Shown here piece after piece: positions 16,849 through 23,947 of a DNA stretch of 32,492 bases. The notes under the pieces are model-generated. The model did not search any database. It was not told the DNA's origin and saw only the letters and a list, made by a program, of their open reading frames with translations. The stretch covers positions 1-32,492 of the forward strand of contig JBLHXN010000027.1 in assembly GCA_047630355.1 (NCBI GenBank). Reading direction: 5' to 3'. Source of the DNA: JANQUM01 sp047630355. GTDB taxonomy: Bacteria; Bacteroidota; Bacteroidia; Cytophagales; Spirosomataceae. The number at the start of each line of letters is the position of its first letter. The first letter of the stretch is position 1. The position numbers were made by a program, and so were the translations under genes.

Positions 16849-18054
16849 TCAGGGAAACGGATCTTTGAACCGACCGTCATTTTCCATGTGCTGGATTTCG
16901 TTTTCACGGCAAAGACACATTTCCAATTCGAGGCGGATTACCTCTTCGTCGAGGTCTTGCCCGATGACAACGATTTCGTTTTGTCTGTCTCCAAAACGGC
17001 TGTCCCAGCGGGATTCGATGGTTTTTATATTCTCCACGAAAGCAGCGTAGCGAATGCGTTCTTCAAAAGTTTTACTTGCCCACCAAACGCCGGCTCCTTC
17101 GGCTTTGAGCGAGCCTCCCGCCTGACTCCAATTCATCGCTTCGTCCGGGCGGGAAGCCAGCCAGAATAAACCTTTTGAACGGATAATACCGGCGTGCCAA
17201 CCCGTTGAGAGGTGATTCCAAAAACGTTCGGGGTGAAATGGGCGTTTGTCGGTAAATACAAAGCTGCTGATACCGTATTCTTCGGTTTCGGGCGTGTGTT
17301 CTTTTCCCGCATTGCGATTTTCGAGTTCCTGAATCCATCCGGCGGAGGCTTCCGCTCGCTCAAAATCAAACTTTTTCGTACCAACGATCGTCTTTACCGG
17401 AACTTTAGAAAAACTTGATTCAATAATTTCCGCTACCGGATTCAGCGAACGAATAATAGCTTTTAACTCTCCCAATTGTTTTTCCGAAACGAGATCAGTC
17501 TTATTGAGTAAGATTACATCGGCAAATTCTACCTGATCTGTCAGGAGATTCACTATTGTGCGGACATCGCTTGGATCATCGTTGAGTTTTTTAGAATGTA
17601 TTGTTTCCGCCGACCCAAAGTCTTTTCCAAAGTTGAAGGCATCAACCACCGTGACCATGCAGTCGATATATGAAAACTTAGAGAGGTCAATGCCATTTTC
17701 TTCGTCTTGGAAGCTAAAAGTCTGAGCCACGGGTACAGGTTCTGAAATTCCAGTCGATTCAATCAATAAATAATCAAACCTATTTTCTTTCGCCAGTTTT
17801 TCAACCTCAATCATCAGGTCTTCCCTGAGCGTGCAGCAAATGCAGCCGTTGCTCATTTCTACCAGCTTTTCGTCGGTACGAGACAGTGTATTTTCTTTTT
17901 CCACCAAAGCGGCATCAATATTTACTTCGCTCATGTCATTCACAATCACGGCTACTTTCAAGCCTTCTTTGTTGTGTAGTACATGGTTAAGTAGAGTAGT
18001 TTTTCCGGCACCTAAGAAGCCAGATAGTACGGTTACAGGTAGTTTTTTAGTCAT
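16849..18054 (-). CDS. COG0523 (ZigA/YciC-type) metal chaperone GTPase
   Basis: 401 aa, the usual length for the ZigA/YciC/YeiR group. P-loop GFLGAGKTT at 12-20, metal motif CICC at 71-74, switch region IESTGISEPVPVAQTF, a canonical guanine motif NKTD and the C-terminal CobW_C domain (FHPERFWNHL..., GDRQNEIVVIGQDLDE, and CLC near the end) are all seen. Members are induced by zinc starvation, mostly under Zur, and deliver zinc to essential enzymes. The start overlaps the stop of the MerC-like gene by eight bases. It lies third in the operon whose promoter is covered by two copies of the 15-bp palindrome, matching the expected regulation. No gene symbol is given because zigA, yciC and yeiR cannot be separated from sequence alone. 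Confidence 0.92.
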   Translation of the reverse strand: MTKKLPVTVLSGFLGAGKTTLLNHVLHNKEGLKVAVIVNDMSEVNIDAALVEKENTLSRTDEKLVEMSNGCICCTLREDLMIEVEKLAKENRFDYLLIESTGISEPVPVAQTFSFQDEENGIDLSKFSYIDCMVTVVDAFNFGKDFGSAETIHSKKLNDDPSDVRTIVNLLTDQVEFADVILLNKTDLVSEKQLGELKAIIRSLNPVAEIIESSFSKVPVKTIVGTKKFDFERAEASAGWIQELENRNAGKEHTPETEEYGISSFVFTDKRPFHPERFWNHLSTGWHAGIIRSKGLFWLASRPDEAMNWSQAGGSLKAEGAGVWWASKTFEERIRYAAFVENIKTIESRWDSRFGDRQNEIVVIGQDLDEEVIRLELEMCLCRENEIQHMENDGRFKDPFP

Positions 18055-18403
18055 TTGTGCAATGTTTACAATAACGGATATTCAATATATGCCCCACCAC
18101 TAACCCAAGGCTGGCGATGTAGCTCAGTGGTTCGGCTAAAGACCAGGCCTCTTCTAAAAGTAAGAAGCCCGCCATGAGTGCGTAACTACCACAGATAAGC
18201 CACAAAATATGCTTTGGTGGCTTTGATCTGATTGCGTCATGTACGGCATAAAGACTAATAGCTAAAAATAAGAAAGTCAGATTTCCCCACCATTCGTATT
18301 TTGATACGATGAGGATTAAAAAAGGGGTTAAAATGCAATGTACTACGCACAGCGTGGCACTTGCAATACCCATATAATTGGAGTTTTTGAAGAAAGCTTT
18401 CAT
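18047..18403 (-). CDS. MerC-domain inner-membrane protein
   Basis: 118 aa with four membrane helices. The first helix region contains CVVHC (Cys19, His22, Cys23) and the C-terminus ends RYCKHC, both potential metal-thiolate sites. This fits the MerC family, named for mercury transport but widespread in Bacteroidota beside COG0523 genes, where a zinc-related role is likely. There is no mer operon here (no MerA, MerT or MerR-like gene). It overlaps the COG0523 start by eight bases and follows the AztD-like gene by six bases, so all three are one operon. Confidence 0.8.
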   Translation of the reverse strand: MKAFFKNSNYMGIASATLCVVHCILTPFLILIVSKYEWWGNLTFLFLAISLYAVHDAIRSKPPKHILWLICGSYALMAGFLLLEEAWSLAEPLSYIASLGLVVGHILNIRYCKHCTND

Positions 18404-18409
18404 TTGATT

Positions 18410-18703
18410 TTAATGTACTTTGTTATTTTCATAACCCATTATGGTAATTCGGTAAGGTGTCGGGGAAACTTTAAATCGTTGTTGAATTGACGGATTATTG
18501 GTGTTTACCATCAAAATTTCGCCTAATTTCGGTTGGGTGATATAGGCAAATTTGCCAGAGACTACCATTTGTGGTTTTTGCTTTTCGTCTTTCGCCGTTG
18601 CAGGAAGTAGCCCAGAGTTTGACTTAATGGTACTTCCCGTGAAAATACCTTTATAAACCATATCGCTCGAATGCGTTAGAACTATTATCCGGCTGTTGTC
18701 CAT
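18410..18703 (-). pseudogene. C-terminal part of the frameshifted AztD-like zinc metallochaperone
   Basis: This frame, with its first ATG at 18703, carries the last blades of the beta-propeller that starts at 19629: SRIIVLTHSSDMVYKG, MVVSGKFAYITQPKLGEILMVNT and YRITIMGYE are typical propeller strands. It overlaps the upstream frame by 19 bases and is displaced by one base from it. It has no signal peptide, so alone it would not reach the periplasm. Six bases later the MerC-like gene starts. See the entry for the N-terminal part. Confidence 0.75.
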
Positions 18704-19629
18704 GCTATGCTGGTTTTGGCCCGTATGATGTCAGTTGATTCATGGATTGCCCTAATTTTATTTGTAACTGTATTAATCAAATAAACGCCTCGTGCGGCAG
18801 TGTAGCCCAAGAAAAGGGTTTCTTTTGATGTTTTCATAATTGTCCCAAACCACGTAGTGCCAAAGTCTGCCGGGTGCGGAATTAGCTCTTGAGCACCGCT
18901 TTCGTTTACAATTAAAATACCACTTGCTGAGCCAAAAACGGCGGTTTTTCCGTCAGTTGCGTTGCCATGAATACCTTTAGTTGCCGTTGTAGATTCAAAT
19001 TTCGTTTTTCCGCTGGCATCAATGATTTTTACACGCTCTGGTAATGTGCCGGGAATTGAATTATCTTTTTCCGTGATGGCGTAGGTTCCGTTCATAAAAT
19101 GAGCCACTGCTCCGTGATGAGCTTTGAGGTTGGTATTGATGACTCGCATTTTCATATTGGGCATGTGAGCTTCACTTTCCTTGCCTATTGAGATTGTGCC
19201 ATCACCGTCGTTGAACGTTAAAATTTTCCCTCTTTTACTTTTAAAATGAGTAGGTAAGGTAGATTCTCCTACTAATGCCCCAAACTTAGGCGTTCCTTTT
19301 ACATCCACGTGGTCGCCGTGAAATTCTAAGCCTATATCAAAAGTCTCCAGCATATTGTTGGTGCGGTGCACCAAACCTGCAAACCTGCCGGACTCTGTTG
19401 TATAAAGAGCAGATTTAGGATACTGAGCCTGAAAACTTAGCACGTCATTTTTGAACGGATTTACAAGGGAAATCTCATTCGTAAGCTCATCCGAAACTAA
19501 GATACGAATGTGACGAAACTCGGCGTCCAGTTCGTTCTTCGGATGGACATTCTCTGAATTCTTTTCGCAAGATGTAACTAACAATAAAGCCGAAGCAGCC
19601 CATAGTGCAGGTAAAAACTGCTTTTTCAT
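18685..19629 (-). pseudogene. AztD-like periplasmic zinc metallochaperone, N-terminal part (frameshifted)
   Basis: 314 aa before a TAA stop. A lipobox (LLVTSC, Cys21) is followed by a beta-propeller with His motifs: HGDHVD at 104-109, AHHGAVAH at 170-177 and GIHGN near 221. The order of motifs (ILVSDELTNEISLVNP..., TTESGRFAGLV, HGDH, AHHG) agrees with AztD, the periplasmic zinc chaperone known from aztABCD operons of Paracoccus. The propeller breaks off at AWTTAG and resumes in another frame; joined they give about 405 residues, near the AztD length. One missing base near 18688-18703 would explain it. I see no slippery heptamer, so this is a mutation or a sequence error. It heads the aztD-merC-cobW operon, whose promoter overlaps two palindromic operators. 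Confidence 0.8.
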
Positions 19630-19649
19630 AAACTAATTATATTTATAGA

Positions 19650-19664
19650 TGCAACAATGTTGCA
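19650..19664. promoter_or_regulatory. 15-bp palindromic operator, copy 2
   Basis: Second perfect copy of TGCAACAATGTTGCA, 20 bases upstream of the AztD-like start. It overlaps the minus-strand -7 element (19663-19670) and the predicted transcription start, the expected position for a repressor. Confidence 0.75.
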
Positions 19665-19694
19665 AATATAGGTAGGTTAAGGTCATAGATGCAA
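19663..19694 (-). promoter_or_regulatory. Bacteroidota-type promoter of the aztD-merC-cobW operon
   Basis: Read on the minus strand, TATATTTG (19670 to 19663) matches the -7 consensus TAnnTTTG. A TTG at 19694 to 19692 lies 21 bases upstream as the -33. Both elements touch a copy of the palindrome, one each. Confidence 0.5.
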
Positions 19695-19704
19695 CAATGT
19701 TGCA
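19690..19704. promoter_or_regulatory. 15-bp palindromic operator, copy 3
   Basis: Third perfect copy, 40 bases centre to centre from copy 2. The shared block is 24 bases (19646-19669 and 19686-19709), which suggests a local tandem duplication. It covers the presumed -33 of the minus-strand promoter. Confidence 0.75.
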
Positions 19705-19752
19705 AATAAGTTTTGACACAATGGTAGGTTACATCTAAGTCCACACTTGACC

Positions 19753-19775
19753 TTATTTAGAATATTTCTAAATAA
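19753..19775. promoter_or_regulatory. Inverted repeat, Fur-like box 1
   Basis: TTATTTAGAA, spacer TAT, TTCTAAATAA: 10-bp perfect arms, 23 bp in all. It lies upstream of the -33 of the haem receptor promoter. The sequence differs from the GCAAC palindrome, so a second regulator is implied; an iron regulator of the Fur type fits the genes it controls, but the assignment is inferred. Confidence 0.65.
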
Positions 19776-19789
19776 ATATCTATTTCTAC

Positions 19790-19819
19790 TTGTATATAAA
19801 TTCAGAGGCCTTACATTTG
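19790..19819 (+). promoter_or_regulatory. Bacteroidota-type promoter of the haem uptake operon
   Basis: A -33 TTG at 19790-19792 and a -7 TACATTTG at 19812-19819 are separated by 19 bases, an excellent match to the Bacteroidota consensus. Transcription should start near 19824-19826, giving a leader of about 28 bases before the GTG at 19853. Confidence 0.65.
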
Positions 19820-19824
19820 TGTCG

Positions 19825-19847
19825 TTATTTATAATAAGTCTAAATAA
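19825..19847. promoter_or_regulatory. Inverted repeat, Fur-like box 2
   Basis: TTATTTATAA, spacer TAA, GTCTAAATAA: the same 23-bp layout as box 1, with 8 of 10 arm positions paired. It begins at the predicted transcription start and ends five bases before the GTG start codon, a classical repressor position. The two boxes are 72 bases apart and bracket the promoter. Confidence 0.6.
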
Positions 19848-19852
19848 AAATT

Positions 19853-21940
19853 GTGAGGTATATTTATACGTTATTCATCTTCTTCTCTACTCTTGGCTCA
19901 TTACGATCCCAAGAAGATAGCACGTGGAATAAAATGTTAGACGAAACTATAGTAACTGCAACCCGAAGCGATCGTAAATGGTCATCATTACCAATGCCCG
20001 TAACGGTAATTAAGAAAGAGCAAATCAGGCAAATGGGTGCATTGCGGCTGAATGATGTGTTAGCTGAACAAACCGGACTTTTGATGGTCAACGATCACGG
20101 AAGTGGTGTGCAGGTGCAAGGCTTTGACCCGGACTATACGCTGATATTAGTTGACGGAGAACCACTCATCGGTCGTACGTCGGGAACACTAGATTTGAGC
20201 CGGATTGCGGTTGGAAATATTAAACAAATTGAAGTAGTGAAAGGTCCGTCTTCGTCGCTTTACGGTTCGGAAGCGTTGGCGGGTGTTATTAATATTATTA
20301 CGGACAAATCAAACGGAACAAACGCCGATTTATCCTTACGTTACGGTTCAAATAATACGGTTGATGTATCACTCGGAAGTCAGTTTAAGAAAGGTGGATT
20401 ATCGGCGGTTTTTTTTGTAAACCGTTACAGTAGTGGTGGTTATGATTTAAATCTCGAACAGCCCGGAGCGACGGTTTCGCCGTTTGAAAACTACACAATA
20501 CAACCTAAACTTGCCTACGCTTTTTCACCCAAAACATCATTGACGTTGAACGCTCGTATTTCCGATGAAAGTCAGGATGCCCGGGCAAATATCGGCACTT
20601 CTGATGTGCCGGATATTGTTGCGGGAATCAGTACATTAAAGGACTTTAATTTCAACCCTACTTTTAAAACTTCGGTCAGCGATAAAATAAAACTGACGGC
20701 TCGGTACTACGTTTCAAATTACCAGACAAATAATATTCTTAATAAAGAATCGGACAATTCAGTTTACGACGAGACATTTTTCCGTCAAACTTTTCGCCGC
20801 CCCGAAATTCAAACGGACGTGGTTTTGTCCGAAAACCAGTTTCTGATTTTCGGAATTGGTATGGTGGATGAATCGGTTGAAGCAACCCGTTATGAAGGTA
20901 CAAAACGCTACAATACAAAATACGCATTTCTGCAACACGAGTTTTTCCTGAAATCAAAAACGCAGTTTATCACTGGGCTTCGTTACGATGCCCACAACGC
21001 TTACCGGAATCAGTTTTCTCCGAAATTCTCGGTTTCGCACGAACTCAACGATACGTTTACGCTACGGGGGTCGGCAGGCGTGGGTTACAAAGCACCGGAT
21101 TTTCGGCAGTTGTTCCTGAATTTCACCAATTCGGTGGCAGGTTACAGTGTGTTCGGTTCGCAGGAAGTGAATCAACGATTAGCCGAATTGCAACGTGATA
21201 ACCAAATAATCAACGTATTGATTGATACCTCCACGTTTGGAGATTTGTCGCCCGAGAGTTCGCTTGCTGTTAATTTAGGAGGGGTAATGAAATTGAAATC
21301 TGGTTATCTAGCAACGGTTAATCTCTTCCGAAATGACATCCGCAATCTCATAGAAACGCAACCCGTGGCCCGAAAAACGAACGGTCAGAACGTATTTTCC
21401 TACCAAAACCTGCGGGAAGTTTTTACGCAGGGAGCGGAGTTAGACATTAATAAAAAGTTTGAGGTGAACAAAAGTGCCTTCAACGTTTCGGTAGGTTACC
21501 AATACCTCGAAGCCAAAGACCGCAGTGTTTTAGAAAAGCTGGAAGAGGGGAATGTTTTCCGAAGAAATCCCGTAACGCTCGAAACCGAACGGGTGCAAAA
21601 GTCTGATTATTTCGGACTGATGGGACGTTCAAAACATTCGGCAAACGCTAAAGTTTTTTACACTTCAAAAAGCGGGTTTTCCGCTTCGCTCCGCACAATT
21701 TACCGGGGAAAATACGGGTTCGGAGATTTGAACGGTAACAACATCGCTGATGCCGAAAACGAATTTGTGAAAGGTTATCTACTCGTTAATACGTCGGTGG
21801 GTTATAACCTTAAGCAGTGGGATTTCCAGGCGGGGGTTGATAACCTTACGAACTTCCGAAACCCGCAATTTATTCCAACGCTTCCCGGACAACTCTTTTG
21901 GACAACCATCCGGTACCGTATTTCTCAACTAAAGTCATGA
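19853..21940 (+). CDS. TonB-dependent haem/iron receptor (HmuR-like)
   Basis: 695 aa, GTG start at 19853; no in-frame ATG lies upstream and the signal peptide (RYIYTLFIFFSTLGSLRSQ) follows at once. A plug domain begins DETIVTATRSDRKWSSLPMPV and contains QIEVVKGPSSSLYGSEALAGVINIIT. The barrel includes GYKAPDFRQLFLNFTNSVAGY, comparable in place to the YRAP region of HmuR-type haem receptors, and ends FWTTIRYRISQLKS. There is no carboxypeptidase-like domain, unlike the receptor at 14001. The HmuY gene downstream in the same operon makes haem the best guess for the ligand. Two Fur-like boxes bracket its promoter. Haem is an inference; ferric siderophore uptake is the alternative. Confidence 0.9.
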   Translation: MRYIYTLFIFFSTLGSLRSQEDSTWNKMLDETIVTATRSDRKWSSLPMPVTVIKKEQIRQMGALRLNDVLAEQTGLLMVNDHGSGVQVQGFDPDYTLILVDGEPLIGRTSGTLDLSRIAVGNIKQIEVVKGPSSSLYGSEALAGVINIITDKSNGTNADLSLRYGSNNTVDVSLGSQFKKGGLSAVFFVNRYSSGGYDLNLEQPGATVSPFENYTIQPKLAYAFSPKTSLTLNARISDESQDARANIGTSDVPDIVAGISTLKDFNFNPTFKTSVSDKIKLTARYYVSNYQTNNILNKESDNSVYDETFFRQTFRRPEIQTDVVLSENQFLIFGIGMVDESVEATRYEGTKRYNTKYAFLQHEFFLKSKTQFITGLRYDAHNAYRNQFSPKFSVSHELNDTFTLRGSAGVGYKAPDFRQLFLNFTNSVAGYSVFGSQEVNQRLAELQRDNQIINVLIDTSTFGDLSPESSLAVNLGGVMKLKSGYLATVNLFRNDIRNLIETQPVARKTNGQNVFSYQNLREVFTQGAELDINKKFEVNKSAFNVSVGYQYLEAKDRSVLEKLEEGNVFRRNPVTLETERVQKSDYFGLMGRSKHSANAKVFYTSKSGFSASLRTIYRGKYGFGDLNGNNIADAENEFVKGYLLVNTSVGYNLKQWDFQAGVDNLTNFRNPQFIPTLPGQLFWTTIRYRISQLKS

Positions 21941-22143
21941 AAATTTCTGTACAAAACATAACGCCGCAAAAAGTGGAAGACCTGAAAACGGGTTTGAAAA
22001 AACTCGGAATCTCAAATTTTGAACTGGACTTTATAACGAATCAATTAGAAGTTAAACCTGCTAAAAGTAATCATTTAATTAAATATACACTGCCTGAATT
22101 ATTGACTCGGGTAGGGCTAAAACCACAAGTAGAAAGTATCTGA
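21937..22143 (+). CDS. 68-aa protein of unknown function in haem operon
   Basis: The ATG overlaps the receptor stop (ATGA), so it is translationally coupled. No signal peptide or membrane segment is visible, so it should be cytosolic. The pattern KISVQNITPQKVEDLKTGLKKLGI then FELDFITNQLEVKP suggests strand-helix-strand-strand, like the ferredoxin-like fold of heavy-metal-associated domains, but there is no CxxC metal site. No family recognised with certainty. Confidence 0.65.
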   Translation: MKISVQNITPQKVEDLKTGLKKLGISNFELDFITNQLEVKPAKSNHLIKYTLPELLTRVGLKPQVESI

Positions 22144-22158
22144 AATTCTGTTTCAATT

Positions 22159-22899
22159 ATGAAAAAAATAGTACCTGCATTTGCCGTTTTTCTAATGTTG
22201 CTTTCGTTTAATTCCGAAGCTCATAGTTACTGGATTGAATTTGCCAACAAACCGCAACTCAACGAACCTTTGGAGATAAGGCTTTACTACGGAGAATACG
22301 CTTCTCACAAGCGTGAGAGCGGTCATCCGCTCGAAAAAATGAAAGACATTCGGGTTTGGACAGTTGCCCCTGACGGCGATAGTACGTTCATTGAAACGAA
22401 GCAAACCGAAGAGTACTGGGTGGGTTATTATACTCCCAAAATGACCGGAGAGTTTCAGGTACTTGGTATAAACGATACCCGTGGCGTGCAAAACTGGAAA
22501 GCTCACAACCTCGGCATTGCGTTGCCCAAACAATACCTCCGTAAAGAATTTATTTTATCGGGAAGCAACGGGTCTGAAACCATTAGTACCACAAAAAGTA
22601 GGCAGTTTTTAGACTTTGATATTACGCAGTCTGAAGATGAATACTTGATTGCAACAAATAAAGGCGAACGTAGCTATCGAGAAGCCAAAATAACCATCAC
22701 GAATCCCGAAGGTTGGATACGGATACGCTTTACCGACCGTATGGGGAACGCCACGTTCAAGCCAAACGAGCCGGGAACGTACCTGATAGAAACCGAATGG
22801 CTTGACGAAACACCAGGAATTCATAATGGAATTGCTTACGAGCGTGTGCGGCACAAACTGGATGCTACCATTGAGGTACCGTCTGAAAAATCTTTCTAA
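22159..22899 (+). CDS. DUF4198 domain periplasmic protein
   Basis: 246 aa. The signal peptide (IVPAFAVFLMLLSFNSEA) is followed directly by HSYWIEF, so the mature protein would start with or near a His, as in DUF4198/NikM-like and related metal-associated proteins (AHxxWI start). The rest is beta-rich: RLYYGEYASHKRESGHPLEKMKDIRV and GEFQVLGINDTRG. DUF4198 proteins accompany TonB receptors and nickel, cobalt or iron uptake genes. Sixteen bases separate it from the 68-aa gene; it is clearly in the haem receptor operon. A role in binding a metal or haem between outer and inner membrane is plausible. Confidence 0.8.
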   Translation: MKKIVPAFAVFLMLLSFNSEAHSYWIEFANKPQLNEPLEIRLYYGEYASHKRESGHPLEKMKDIRVWTVAPDGDSTFIETKQTEEYWVGYYTPKMTGEFQVLGINDTRGVQNWKAHNLGIALPKQYLRKEFILSGSNGSETISTTKSRQFLDFDITQSEDEYLIATNKGERSYREAKITITNPEGWIRIRFTDRMGNATFKPNEPGTYLIETEWLDETPGIHNGIAYERVRHKLDATIEVPSEKSF

Positions 22900-22937
22900 A
22901 AAACTTTTCAAATCACAAATTATAACTTCTCTTAAAA

Positions 22938-23564
22938 ATGAAAACTTTTAATTCTTTAATGATCGTTTCTACACTTTTTGTTGGTCTTGCATCTTGTGAG
23001 GAAAAAACTGTAGAAGTAAAGCAGCCCGTAGTAGCAAATCTGGTTGAAAACCTGCCCGCCGATCCGGTTACGGGTGTGGACCCAAATACGGGCCGCCCAT
23101 CTTCTTTGGGTAAAATTACCTACTTCAGCCTTCGTGAAAATAAGGTTGTTCCCGAAACGGATAGTGCCTCATCTAATTGGGATATTGCTCTTAAAGGCAC
23201 AACTATCCTGACCAACGGTGGTGCGAGCGGTCCCGGTAACGGAGGAGCTTACGTAGCTGATGGTATTTTTAGCGAAATGAAAAGCATTGAACCATTGGTG
23301 GCTTTTACCGCTGATTCAGACGAGTCGCTTGCCGTACCAACGGGTTCGGGAAATGGCTGGTACAATTACAATCCACAGAACAACGAAGTTTTACCAATTG
23401 CGGGTAAAGTTCTTTTCATAAAAACCGCCGACGGTAAGTTTGCTAAAATGGAAATTCTGGGTTACTACAAAGATATGCCCGCTATCATTGACCGCTCGTC
23501 TCAGAGCAGGTATTATACATTCCGTTACGCTTATCAGCCAGACGGAAGTAGAACTTTTGAGTGA
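22938..23564 (+). CDS. HmuY-family haem-binding lipoprotein
   Basis: 208 aa. Lipobox VGLASC with Cys20. The HmuY core is well seen: SLGKITYFSLRENKVVPETD, NWDIALKGTTILTNGG around 80-94, GPGNGGAYV near 100, and GNGWYNYNPQNNEVLPIAGKVLFIKTADGKFAKMEILGYY in the C-terminal half. In Porphyromonas HmuY takes haem from host proteins and passes it to the HmuR receptor. This protein contains no His at all, so the bis-His coordination of P. gingivalis HmuY is impossible; Met114, Met171 or Met180 are candidate axial ligands, as Met is used in some Bacteroidota homologues. It lies downstream of the HmuR-like receptor and 38 bases after the DUF4198 gene. Confidence 0.88.
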   Translation: MKTFNSLMIVSTLFVGLASCEEKTVEVKQPVVANLVENLPADPVTGVDPNTGRPSSLGKITYFSLRENKVVPETDSASSNWDIALKGTTILTNGGASGPGNGGAYVADGIFSEMKSIEPLVAFTADSDESLAVPTGSGNGWYNYNPQNNEVLPIAGKVLFIKTADGKFAKMEILGYYKDMPAIIDRSSQSRYYTFRYAYQPDGSRTFE

Positions 23565-23594
23565 AAACCTATCAACCTTAAACCTACTTAAATC

Positions 23595-23930
23595 ATGTGT
23601 AACTCAACAAGCTTTAAAATAGTCAGTAAGTGCAAGGAAGGGTATATTAGTGAATGTGCAGGTTGCCAGCGAATGAGTTTGGTATTTGAGAACATCTACC
23701 TGCACATGACATTGCCTGACTTACAGTCTTTTAGTAGGCAACTCACCACAAAGACCAACGTTTGGAAAATGGATACGTACGTGGGCAATAAGAAAAAAAT
23801 AGTATTCCAAACGCCTTTTGAAAATACGTTTTTTTGTTTTACCGAGAAAGAGTATTTCTCACTCGAACGCCTGACGTCTTCTGCTGTAACTAACTTATAT
23901 CGACAGAATTATCTCAACAATTTCAACTGA
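23595..23930 (+). CDS. Small Cys-containing protein (DUF6686-like)
   Basis: 111 aa, no signal peptide. The N-terminus has CNST...SKCKEGYISECAGCQRMSLVFENIYLHM, i.e. a C-x-x-C with a third Cys, which may bind a metal, followed by an alpha/beta part with FENTFFCFTEKEYFSLERL. It looks like a small Bacteroidota family found beside iron and haem uptake genes (DUF6686, from memory, not certain). Thirty bases after HmuY and 17 before the next gene, so it is in the same operon. It could be a cytosolic sensor or accessory. Confidence 0.65.
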   Translation: MCNSTSFKIVSKCKEGYISECAGCQRMSLVFENIYLHMTLPDLQSFSRQLTTKTNVWKMDTYVGNKKKIVFQTPFENTFFCFTEKEYFSLERLTSSAVTNLYRQNYLNNFN

Positions 23931-23947
23931 AAATAACAAACTCAATC

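Noticed and set aside
18047..18403. Mercury resistance operon based on the MerC-like protein
   Set aside because: No merA, merT, merP or merR-like gene is nearby; the neighbours point to zinc handling.
18685..18703. Programmed -1 frameshift in the AztD-like gene
   Set aside because: The overlap contains no A/T-rich slippery heptamer and no obvious downstream hairpin, so mutation or sequence error is simpler.
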